Shown here: positions 17,903 to 25,407 of the stretch, one piece after another | Layout: each line of letters starts with the position of its first letter | How positions within the stretch are numbered: position 1 is the first letter of the stretch | From: a virus | Strand: one strand, 5' to 3' | IMG/VR virus record: IMGVR_UViG_3300003937_000240 | Location: 1 to 51,446 of that record | Length of the DNA stretch: 51,446 bases | The notes under the pieces: model-generated | The model's input: the letters and a program-made list of their open reading frames with translations, nothing else | Database searches by the model: none | Told to the model about the DNA's origin: nothing | Program-made: the position numbers and the translations under genes

Positions 17903-20686
17903 ATGTCAAAATTAAAACTACAGGGTGATTCAGGCGGAACTGGTATATTTACTATTGCTTCTCCTAATAGCTCTACAAATAGAACAATAACGTTACCTGA
18001 TGCAGCGGGTACGTTATTAGATACATCATTAGCTTCTTCAGCAACGGTCGGATTTGTTGTTGATGAAGATAACATGTCATCTGATAGTGCCACTAAAGTA
18101 CCTACACAGCAATCCGTCAAAGCTTATGTAGATGCCCAAGTTGGTGCTGAGAATACACTTGCAGAAGATAACGATGTAAACATTACATCTGCAGCCGATG
18201 GCTCAATGATATTGTATGATACTGGAACATCGATGTGGATCGACAATGTTATGAGTGGCGATGCTACTATGACAGATGGTGGTGTAATATCACTAGCTGC
18301 TAACACAGTTGATTCATCAGAACTAGTAAATGGTTCGATTGATACAGCTCACATTGCAGATGCTCAAGTAACATTAGCGAAGATCGCTGATTCAGCTGCT
18401 AACACAGTTTTAGTAAGAGATGCAAACAGTTCGGGTGTTGTTTCAGCTAAAGCAGTTGCAGATACTCAAGTATTAATTGGTGATGGCACAGGATTTACTG
18501 CTGCTGCACTAAGTGGTGATGTAACAATGACTAACGCAGGTGTTGTAAGTCTTGCAGCTAACACGGTTGATTCATCAGAACTAGTTAATGGTTCTATTGA
18601 TACAGCTCATATCGCTGATGACCAAATTACAACAGCTAAGATTCTTGATGCAAATGTCACAAGAGCAAAACTTGCTGCAGACGTAATTGATAGTACTAAG
18701 CTAGCGGATGACTCTGTTAATTCAGAGCATTTAGTTGATGGCTCAATTGATACTGCTCACATTGCTAACGACCAAATTACAGCTGCCTTAATGGCAGACA
18801 ATAGTATTGATTCAGATATGTATGTTGATGGTTCAATTGATACTGCGCATATTGCTGATTTAAATGTTACTACTGCTAAGATCGCGGCTGATGCAATTAC
18901 AGGAGCTAAGATAGCGGACGATGCCATTGATTCAGAGCATTATGCAGCGGGTTCGATTGACACCGCGCATATCGCGGCAGATCAGATTACATCAGCGTTA
19001 ATTGCAGATGACCAAATTGATAGTGAGCACATTGTTGCAGACTCTATTGATGCGGAACATCTAGCAGCAAACTCTGTTAATACTGATGCTTATATTGATG
19101 GTTCAATTGTAACTGCTCATATCGCAGCTGACTCAATCACTGCAGCTTTGATTGCAGATGATGTAATTAACTCAGAGCATATCGTTGCAGATTCAATTGA
19201 TGCTGAGCATTTAGCACCTAATAGTGTTAACACAGATGCTTATATCGATGGTTCAATCCAAACAGCTCATATCACTGCAGACAATATTACATCTGCTTTG
19301 ATTGCTGATGACCAAATCGATAGTGAGCATATAGTTGATGGCTCAGTAGATAATGTTCACTTAGCAAATTCAAGTGTTACAGTAAGTGATGGTTCAAACA
19401 CATCACCTGTTGCTCTTGGTGGTACATTAACTTTTGCTGGTACAACTAATGAGATTGAAGTTGCTGAGAGTGCAGGTACAATCACAGTTGGTTTACCAAA
19501 TAATGTAACGATTGCGGGTAACTTAACAGTAAGTGGTACTCAAACAACAGTTTCTTCAACAACAATCGAAGTTGCTGATCCATTAGTTGCATTAGCAACA
19601 ACTAATAATGCTGCGGATGCAGTTGATATTGGTTGGTATGGTTTGTATGATACATCAGGTTCACAAGACTTATATGGTGGAATGTTCAGAGATGCTTCTG
19701 ATTCAGGTAAGTGGAAACTATTTAAAGACAATCAAGCAGAGCCTACAACAACGGTTAACACGGCTGGTACTGGTTACGCAGTTGGTACTTTAGTTGCCAC
19801 AATTGAAGGTAATGTTACAGGAGCGGTTACAGGTAATGCTAGTACTGCTACAGCGTTAGCAACTGGTAGAACAATAGGAATGACAGGAGATGTTGTATGG
19901 ACATCACCTAGTTTCGATGGTTCAGGAAATGTGACAGCAGCAGGAACAATTCAAACTGCAGCTGTAGAACATGCGATGCTTGCTAATGATGCCGTTGATG
20001 GTGATAATTTAGCAGATAATGCTTGTGATTCAGAACACTATACAGATGGATCTATTGACACTGCTCACATTGCCAATGATGCAATCACAGCAGCTTTAAT
20101 GGCAGATAATTCTATTGATTCTGATATGTACGTTGATGGTTCAATCGATACCGCGCATATAGCCAATGATCAAATTACTGCGGCTCTTATGGCAGATAAT
20201 TCTATTGATTCAGATATGTATGTCGATGGTTCTATTGACACAGCACATATTGCTAATGACCAAATCACAGCAGCGCTGATGGCAGACAACAGCATTGATT
20301 CAGATATGTACGTTGATGGTTCTATTGACACTGCTCATATTGCTGATTTACAAGTGACAAGCGCGAAGATAGCAGCAGATGCAATTACTGGTGCTAAGAT
20401 CGCTGATGATGCAATTGATTCTGAACACTATGCAGCTGGTTCAATTGATACGGCACATATAGCAAATGATCAGATTACAGCGGCTTTGATGGCCGACAAT
20501 AGTATTGATTCTGATATGTATGTCGACGGTTCTATTGATACGGCTCACTATGCTGATGATTCAGTTACTGAAGCGAAGATGGCAGATGATGCTATTGGTT
20601 CAGCTCAGTTAAAGACATTATCAACATTATTGATTATTAACGCGGCTGGTTCAACTGTGAAAACAGTATATGGTGCAGGAGCATAA
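17903..20686 (+). CDS. Large tail fibre protein with 30-residue tandem repeats
   Basis: A 927-residue fibre. The N-terminus (KLKLQGDSGGTGIFTIASPNS) is a compact shaft-type domain. Most of the protein is made of pentapeptide-like repeats grouped in a unit of about 30 residues with the core DGSIDTAHIANDQITAALMADN. These run from about residue 130 to 490 and again from about 710 to 880. Between them is the domain shared with the upstream fibre. The protein ends with TLLIINAAGSTVKTVYGAGA, almost identical to the end of the fibre at 11854-13173. A strong Shine-Dalgarno (AGGAGAG) precedes the ATG. It is most likely a long extended fibre shaft. Confidence 0.75.
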   Translation: MSKLKLQGDSGGTGIFTIASPNSSTNRTITLPDAAGTLLDTSLASSATVGFVVDEDNMSSDSATKVPTQQSVKAYVDAQVGAENTLAEDNDVNITSAADGSMILYDTGTSMWIDNVMSGDATMTDGGVISLAANTVDSSELVNGSIDTAHIADAQVTLAKIADSAANTVLVRDANSSGVVSAKAVADTQVLIGDGTGFTAAALSGDVTMTNAGVVSLAANTVDSSELVNGSIDTAHIADDQITTAKILDANVTRAKLAADVIDSTKLADDSVNSEHLVDGSIDTAHIANDQITAALMADNSIDSDMYVDGSIDTAHIADLNVTTAKIAADAITGAKIADDAIDSEHYAAGSIDTAHIAADQITSALIADDQIDSEHIVADSIDAEHLAANSVNTDAYIDGSIVTAHIAADSITAALIADDVINSEHIVADSIDAEHLAPNSVNTDAYIDGSIQTAHITADNITSALIADDQIDSEHIVDGSVDNVHLANSSVTVSDGSNTSPVALGGTLTFAGTTNEIEVAESAGTITVGLPNNVTIAGNLTVSGTQTTVSSTTIEVADPLVALATTNNAADAVDIGWYGLYDTSGSQDLYGGMFRDASDSGKWKLFKDNQAEPTTTVNTAGTGYAVGTLVATIEGNVTGAVTGNASTATALATGRTIGMTGDVVWTSPSFDGSGNVTAAGTIQTAAVEHAMLANDAVDGDNLADNACDSEHYTDGSIDTAHIANDAITAALMADNSIDSDMYVDGSIDTAHIANDQITAALMADNSIDSDMYVDGSIDTAHIANDQITAALMADNSIDSDMYVDGSIDTAHIADLQVTSAKIAADAITGAKIADDAIDSEHYAAGSIDTAHIANDQITAALMADNSIDSDMYVDGSIDTAHYADDSVTEAKMADDAIGSAQLKTLSTLLIINAAGSTVKTVYGAGA
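18292..19365 (+). repeat. Degenerate coding repeats in fibre shaft (first array)
   Basis: Repeats encoding variants of DSSELVNGSIDTAHIADDQIT, DSEHIVADSIDAEHLAANSVNTDAY and related units. Copies differ in both sequence and unit length, so they form an older array than the one at 20027-20550. Confidence 0.75.
19490..19819 (+). repeat. Fibre domain copy 2, partner of 16573-16902
   Basis: Second copy of the duplicated 110-codon domain, in the same frame and without indels relative to copy 1. It starts at GLPNNVTIAGNLTV and ends at EGNVTG. Confidence 0.85.
20027..20550 (+). repeat. 90-bp tandem coding repeats in fibre shaft
   Basis: The ATG of the MADNSIDSDMYVDG unit occurs at 20099, 20189 and 20279, exactly 90 bp apart, with further related units on each side. 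The protein unit is nearly invariant, while the DNA copies differ at many third codon positions. Confidence 0.85.
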
Positions 20687-20697
20687 ATATTAACAAC

Positions 20698-20738
20698 GTC
20701 TATTTATACTTTTCTATTTAAGATGAGTATAAATAGAC
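20698..20738 (+). repeat. Perfect 13-bp inverted repeat carrying late-promoter octamers on both strands
   Basis: The left arm GTCTATTTATACT (20698-20710) and right arm AGTATAAATAGAC (20726-20738) are exact reverse complements with a 15-nt loop. Each arm contains TATAAATA, the left arm on the minus strand (20701-20708) and the right arm on the plus strand. It lies between the large fibre gene and the next structural gene. It may act as a transcript hairpin/terminator, a bidirectional late promoter, or both. Confidence 0.65.
20728..20735 (+). promoter_or_regulatory. T4-type late promoter octamer TATAAATA
   Basis: An exact octamer within the right arm of the inverted repeat, 28 nt before the ATG at 20764. 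It would produce a short leader containing the AAAGGA ribosome binding site at 20744-20749. Confidence 0.6.
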
Positions 20739-20750
20739 TTAACTAAAGGA

Positions 20751-20758
20751 TATAAATA
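20751..20758 (+). promoter_or_regulatory. T4-type late promoter octamer TATAAATA next to start codon
   Basis: An exact octamer 5 nt before the ATG at 20764. With the T4 spacing, +1 would be the A of the start codon. It is preceded by AAAGGA, which instead would act as ribosome binding site for transcripts from upstream. Confidence 0.5.
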
Positions 20759-20763
20759 ATACT

Positions 20764-21678
20764 ATGGCAGCAAGAACACCAGTAAAAATAGATTCAAACA
20801 ACTTGAAGGAGATGTCAGCTGACGATAAGACTGCGATTATTAACCGAGCAAAATGGTTATACTTAGCAGATCAATCGGTTACATTATCCCAAGTTGGTAG
20901 CAGTGGTACGCTCAGTGCCATGAGTGATACAAGAACCCAAGCGGGTGCTGCAACATCTCATGCGAGTAGCTTCCGTTCTGCTGGAGATACTCCTGATGTA
21001 AGTACTGTAACTGTTTCATATGATAAGATATCTGAAGCAACTGCAGGTTCATTAACATTTAATGATAATGGCTCTACAACAAGATTCCCGGTATATGTAG
21101 ATTCAAGCAATAATTTAAAAGCTATGACTCCACAAGAGATGTTTGATACTTATGCAGATACTCTTGTTGATGCAATTATAGCAGCACTACCTTATCAGAT
21201 TAGCACATCTACTTCAGCTCCATCTGGATATACTAATGTTTCAACAACAGCGGTATTTACAGATACACGTGCAAACGCTGGAGCATATACTGCGGGTGGT
21301 ATTACTGAAACACAAGACCAACCAACTACAATTACTAACTATTATCTTCACAGAGCAAATGGTACAGAGACTGATTACAGCGCAAACCCATGTTTCATTA
21401 ATGGTGATAACAATATTGAAGAATATACTGAAGCAGAGTTTGATGCTATTATAAAAGAGATGATACGTTATGTGGCAGTAGAATTAACTAATCATAAAAT
21501 ACGATACGCAATTGATGGATCAGGCACTAACTTAGGTTCTGGTATGGTCAATACTAAATTAAACAGTTCGACATACGCACAACGTGAAGTTGGTGGCGAT
21601 GACTATCGAACACAAGAGTTCCCGTCAGGTTCGGCGGCGACAATTTCAACATACTATTTAAAAGCGAGGAAAGCATAA
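20764..21678 (+). CDS. Virion structural-type protein, 304 aa
   Basis: Family not recognised. The N-terminus (ARTPVKIDSNNLKEMSADDK) is followed by SGTLSAMSDTRTQAGAATSHASSF. This segment recurs in the second half with TAVFTDTRANAGAYTAGGIT, indicating an internal duplication of a beta-rich domain (PVYVDSSNNLKAMTPQEMFD against PCFINGDNNIEEYTEAEFD). The ends of both halves carry a short helix (ETLVDAIIAALP and EFDAIIKEMIRYVA). It lies downstream of the fibre genes behind two late octamers and is coupled to the next gene by TAATG. A virion or fibre-assembly role is likely from context only. Confidence 0.6.
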   Translation: MAARTPVKIDSNNLKEMSADDKTAIINRAKWLYLADQSVTLSQVGSSGTLSAMSDTRTQAGAATSHASSFRSAGDTPDVSTVTVSYDKISEATAGSLTFNDNGSTTRFPVYVDSSNNLKAMTPQEMFDTYADTLVDAIIAALPYQISTSTSAPSGYTNVSTTAVFTDTRANAGAYTAGGITETQDQPTTITNYYLHRANGTETDYSANPCFINGDNNIEEYTEAEFDAIIKEMIRYVAVELTNHKIRYAIDGSGTNLGSGMVNTKLNSSTYAQREVGGDDYRTQEFPSGSAATISTYYLKARKA

Positions 21679-22370
21679 TGAGTTTAATCACTAAAGATAC
21701 ATTTGTATCAGCAACCTTCATTGACCAGGACAGGAAGAACCTTGAAGTTTTACTGAACATGGATCATACGGGTGAAATGGAACTAACACCTCATGTTATT
21801 GAGGCTTCAGAAGAGCAAAAAGATTTTAAAGATCTTATGAAAATTACTACTATGGATGCGATTCATGAAGAAACTTGGAATATCAAGAAAGCAGAGAGTG
21901 AAGCTTTCGTTGCAATGGCAAAACAAGTTATGGCAGATTCAGGTATGCTAGAGCAAGAAAGTAATTTGTCAAAGACAAAGATATTCCCTACTCTTGTTGA
22001 AGCTATCTTTACTAACATGGAAAATGAAGATCATTTATTTGCATTAAAGCTAGCACTATTTGAATTACAAGAAATACGTGAGTCAGATAATGTTGAAGCT
22101 AAGACTGCATTAAGAAAGGCCCAACATAAGATTGAAATCTTACAGCATGCATTTGCTATTACAGGTGTAAGATCTATGGACACTGATGTTGTAGCAGAAC
22201 TTGATCCTAAAGAAAATGAAAAAGCACTAGATAAAGTAGAGGCGACAATTAAGAAAGAATCTAAAATGTCACCGAAAAACAGAGCAGCAACTGCTAAGAG
22301 ACCTGAAGTACAGAAAGCAAAAGTGGCAGCTGCAAAGAAAATAGCAGCAGCTAAAGGAACAGAAGCTTAA
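21678..22370 (+). CDS. Unknown helical protein with basic Lys/Ala-rich tail
   Basis: A 230-residue protein of unknown family, the last gene of the plus-strand tail module. Residues 1-190 are mostly helical and acidic. The C-terminal 40 residues switch to a basic stretch rich in Lys and Ala (SPKNRAATAKRPEVQKAK, then AAAKKIAAAKG), similar in composition to histone-like or nucleic-acid-binding tails. The start overlaps the upstream stop (TAATG). The stop overlaps the stop of the convergent minus-strand operon. It might be a structural or DNA-binding late protein; nothing decides this. Confidence 0.6.
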   Translation: MSLITKDTFVSATFIDQDRKNLEVLLNMDHTGEMELTPHVIEASEEQKDFKDLMKITTMDAIHEETWNIKKAESEAFVAMAKQVMADSGMLEQESNLSKTKIFPTLVEAIFTNMENEDHLFALKLALFELQEIRESDNVEAKTALRKAQHKIEILQHAFAITGVRSMDTDVVAELDPKENEKALDKVEATIKKESKMSPKNRAATAKRPEVQKAKVAAAKKIAAAKGTEA

Positions 22371-22933
22371 CGTTTAAGAAACCAGGGTGACCACCAACCG
22401 GACCACCCTTCTTCCATAATGTGATGCATCTGTCCTAAGGTGCATATACGGAAGTTAGGATCAGCATATTTCATATTAAATTTTGGACATACGGGATTAA
22501 ACATTTCGTATTCTATTTCTTTATAATACCATTCATCACTGCCTTTATTGTATTGCTTCATATAAGCATCAGCATAAGGCCAAAACTTCTCCCATATATA
22601 TGATACATCACCAGTCCAAGAAACTATTGAAGAGTTTAATGGTGTATGTGCTGGTTCTCTCCACCATTTATCATCTAATAGTGTAAAATTCTTTTTAAAT
22701 AGATTAGGCAATCTTCCATATATAATCATATCTAAATCAAAATAGAGGTTCTCTCCATCCCTAAACTTATCATACATCTGAAATTTATTATACCAATTAC
22801 CATATAGATCTCTTTCAACAACTTCAAATTCATCATACTCTATACCTGACCAGCTGTCGATCATATGCTTTAAGTTATCAACATGCCATTGATTAAACTT
22901 ATCACCGAATCTACAACATATTATTCTCTTCAT
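22367..22933 (-). CDS. Small DxD glycosyltransferase-like protein
   Basis: 188 residues from the ATG at 22933, chosen because it forms a 4-nt ATGA overlap with the upstream stop. It begins MKRIICCRFGDKFNQWHVDN and carries a DLD motif at residues 66-68 in the setting ENLYFDLDMIIYG, the metal/nucleotide-sugar site of GT-A glycosyltransferases (GT8-like). Near residue 100 is an NSSIVSW segment where GT8 proteins have their acceptor-side Asn/Gly. The end is Trp-rich (EEGWSGWWSPWFL). It is the last gene of the minus-strand operon, after two related enzymes. Donor and acceptor are unknown; the three small enzymes may work in sequence on one acceptor. Confidence 0.7.
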   Translation of the reverse strand: MKRIICCRFGDKFNQWHVDNLKHMIDSWSGIEYDEFEVVERDLYGNWYNKFQMYDKFRDGENLYFDLDMIIYGRLPNLFKKNFTLLDDKWWREPAHTPLNSSIVSWTGDVSYIWEKFWPYADAYMKQYNKGSDEWYYKEIEYEMFNPVCPKFNMKYADPNFRICTLGQMHHIMEEGWSGWWSPWFLKR

Positions 22934-23691
22934 TTCCAATGATCCTTAATCCAACCGCAGCGATTGTCATGTATAGTATTCTCTAAACCAGTAAAGTGCA
23001 TTACTTTAATATTAGGATTTACCTTATCCATAAACATAAAATCACCAAACTCTTCAAAATATAATTTATTATTTACTGTATTTTCGGCCATATCCATATC
23101 GCATTTGCCTATCCACTCTTCAGGTGTAGGAATTATCTTTATCTTATTTTCCCATGCTCTCCAATTAACATAGTTCTGTTCACCGTAATATGGAAAGTGA
23201 ACAACTCTTTCATTGTAGTAATGCATTTGCCAATACTCAGGATTCTCAATAAAGTCATCCCATACATATGATAAACTACCAGATTTAAACTTGTAAAATC
23301 CACCATTTGTTTGTAATGCATTTGTTGCCATCTGTATGGTTTGTCTATTCCACCATATACCATACGTAACTAATTCATTCTCTTGTACATAATGTCCTAT
23401 AAGGTCGTCAACATTGCCTGTAATAACCTGATCAATATCCATAATTATTATATCATCACCTGGAGATTGATATCCAAAATACGGAGAGAAGAATTTTAGT
23501 TTATGCCAATGTTTCTTTACATCGCCATGAGGATTATATGGTAATACTATATCAGCTTCGACATTAGGATCGTCACTAAGACATACTGATTGAAATGGTA
23601 TACTACAGTTTCTTCTTATGCTATCATATAATTTACTTACATAGTCTGCATTATATTTGTCGCTATAGTATACGGTACATATTTTAACCAT
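22930..23691 (-). CDS. Glycosyltransferase-like protein (GT8-like, DID motif)
   Basis: 253 residues from the ATG at 23691. This start is preferred over the in-frame ATG at 23733 because GGAGAAG lies 6 nt upstream and the longer form would overlap the previous gene by 50 nt. The N-terminus (KICTVYYSDKYNADYV) and the DID motif at residues 85-87 (DDIIIMDIDQVITGN) match GT-A sugar transferases. A later NGGFYKFKSGSLSYVWD block is like the donor/acceptor loop of GT8 relatives. It resembles its neighbour at 22367 in layout (DxD, SLSYVWDDF against DVSYIWEKF), so the two are likely paralogues. Substrate unknown. Confidence 0.72.
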   Translation of the reverse strand: MVKICTVYYSDKYNADYVSKLYDSIRRNCSIPFQSVCLSDDPNVEADIVLPYNPHGDVKKHWHKLKFFSPYFGYQSPGDDIIIMDIDQVITGNVDDLIGHYVQENELVTYGIWWNRQTIQMATNALQTNGGFYKFKSGSLSYVWDDFIENPEYWQMHYYNERVVHFPYYGEQNYVNWRAWENKIKIIPTPEEWIGKCDMDMAENTVNNKLYFEEFGDFMFMDKVNPNIKVMHFTGLENTIHDNRCGWIKDHWK

Positions 23692-24550
23692 CGTATCTTC
23701 TCCACACACAATCAAAATCTTTACAGATTGCATGGACTATCTTTGCAAAAGGTGGTATGAACTGTTGCATATCAAAGAAGTAATGCCATCTTGGGTCAAG
23801 CCATTGTACAGGAACTTTATTAACTTTTAATTTATATGCGAAAATAGTTTCATTATCATATCTAAACATATCGACAATATTTTTAGGGTATAGACCGATT
23901 TCTCTATAATCATCACTTCTTAATGATGTCATCATTTCTAATATGTGTTTAAATCCACCGAAATAATCTAACTGCTTTATATGTTTTGCACTTGCACCAA
24001 TAATACCGGTATTGATTACATCATTATCAGGATAATAACCACCATCTAATAACATCGCTTGACAATTATAATATTTTGCTGATGGACTACGTATACTTTG
24101 GCTAGCTTCTACGTTATGAACAATCTTATCGTTATTATCTAAGACACATATTCCTTTATTTAAATCCCATTCTTCGAAGAAATTTTCTGAATGATTCATA
24201 GGTATAGCATCAAAGTCTAAGTATAGAATTTCATCATAGCTCTTTGCTAACTCATATAATACATGTAATTTATAGAAATTTATTATCTCATATCCAGTAA
24301 CCTCTGGGTAATCGCGTTGAAAATCTTTTTCAAACTGTTTATATCTATTATCGTATTCGTACATCTTAAATGGTACACCTATACGCTCAGCATAAACTCG
24401 TTTACATTCTTTTAATCTATCATAATGTTCTTTAAAAGCATCAACGGTTATCTCTGCTTTTTCTACTGTATCAAATTTACTTTTTGAGGTGGTGCCATAA
24501 TGTTCAGGTGCTGGTATATCAACATATATACTATAGATTATTCTTTTCAT
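23684..24550 (-). CDS. Glycosyltransferase-like protein (DFD motif)
   Basis: 288 residues. It opens MKRIIYSIYVDIP, like the other small transferases, has YEIINFYKLHVLYELAKSYD before the key motif, and a DFD at residues 112-114 (ILYLDFDAIPM), the probable Mn/nucleotide-sugar site. An NTGIIGASAKHIKQL segment near residue 180 corresponds to the Asn-containing acceptor loop of GT-A enzymes. The start overlaps the upstream methyltransferase stop (ATGA). It ends 8 nt inside the start of the next transferase. It is probably the first of three sequential sugar transfers, but no product can be named. Confidence 0.7.
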   Translation of the reverse strand: MKRIIYSIYVDIPAPEHYGTTSKSKFDTVEKAEITVDAFKEHYDRLKECKRVYAERIGVPFKMYEYDNRYKQFEKDFQRDYPEVTGYEIINFYKLHVLYELAKSYDEILYLDFDAIPMNHSENFFEEWDLNKGICVLDNNDKIVHNVEASQSIRSPSAKYYNCQAMLLDGGYYPDNDVINTGIIGASAKHIKQLDYFGGFKHILEMMTSLRSDDYREIGLYPKNIVDMFRYDNETIFAYKLKVNKVPVQWLDPRWHYFFDMQQFIPPFAKIVHAICKDFDCVWRRYDG

Positions 24551-25407
24551 AGCTTTCCAATTAATAGATACCTGATACCTCTCTCGTCTTCTAATTCACT
24601 CTCTGTCAATACTTCTGCTCCGGCTGGTAGTTGTACTTTAAATTTTTCTATGCTATCTACGCAGTTAATATGGCCTGGGATATCATACATGTTATTAGAT
24701 GTAAAGGCAAAATGAGCAGAAGGTTTAACTCTTTCCCACCAACCTATATCATATACCGGCCACTTGTTCTCATCTTTACCTTTCCACTCTCTTCTATAAT
24801 CACCATTCCATTCTTTAAACCAATCATGGTCTTTTCTTGGACCCTTTGGACCCCACCATTTCATAGGTAACATATGTTCACATGAGGTATTGATAAAGAT
24901 ATCTGCAGTATCAAACATATCTCTATAATCTTCGAAAATGTCGCCGGTTATCCAAGTGATATTATCATATTGGTCGAAGAATCTATTTTGACCAATTGAA
25001 ATCGCATGGTCATCTACATCAATTGCAGTAATACTTTTAACTTTGTCGTGTAATAGCGGTATAAGAATACTTCCATACCAGCATCCGAATATAACAACTT
25101 CAGTTTCTTTATTTAAAAGATTTAGATTATCTAAGCCATTCACTAAATTTGTTTTAGCTAAGACTTGATTATCACTAAATGAATCTAAAATATCCTCTTC
25201 GTGATCTGGCTCATGCTTAATTGCAGTGAATACACTATCGAGCAAGCTTCTATCTTGATCGTCATCTAATAATAAATTAAGAAATAAAAGATTGTCCTCT
25301 TGTTCTATAGCAGTTATAACGTCAAGTACGTGATTAACTCCTTTAGCTTTAGGATTTTTTAAGTTTAATATATTTGTTACATGAGATAATTTATCTCTAC
25401 TAAGCAT
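24547..25407 (-). CDS. SAM-dependent methyltransferase-like protein
   Basis: 286 residues from ATG 25407, which overlaps the upstream stop as TAATG; an ATG 9 nt further upstream is the alternative. The N-terminal 100 residues are helical. Class I methyltransferase motifs follow: VVIFGCWYGSILIPLL (motif I, near residues 104-119), an acidic strand end AIDVDDHAISIGQ (motif II) and later TADIFINTSCEHM (motif IV region). This layout with a helical N-terminus and a TSCEHM motif is seen in small-molecule or carbohydrate methyltransferases. It sits between a carbamoyltransferase and three glycosyltransferases, so O- or N-methylation of a sugar is a reasonable guess. Confidence 0.68.
   Translation of the reverse strand: MLSRDKLSHVTNILNLKNPKAKGVNHVLDVITAIEQEDNLLFLNLLLDDDQDRSLLDSVFTAIKHEPDHEEDILDSFSDNQVLAKTNLVNGLDNLNLLNKETEVVIFGCWYGSILIPLLHDKVKSITAIDVDDHAISIGQNRFFDQYDNITWITGDIFEDYRDMFDTADIFINTSCEHMLPMKWWGPKGPRKDHDWFKEWNGDYRREWKGKDENKWPVYDIGWWERVKPSAHFAFTSNNMYDIPGHINCVDSIEKFKVQLPAGAEVLTESELEDERGIRYLLIGKL

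Noticed and set aside
18292-20550. CRISPR-like or non-coding tandem repeat array
   Set aside because: The repeats are in-frame protein repeats of 90 bp with no unique spacers; they belong to a fibre shaft.
20682-20689. CATAAATA at the end of the large fibre gene as another late promoter
   Set aside because: One mismatch, overlaps the stop codon, and lies just before the hairpin containing better octamers.
22368-22380. Short CTTAA-CGT-TTAAG symmetry at the convergent stops as a terminator
   Set aside because: Only 5 bp of AT-rich stem with no T-run; too weak to call.
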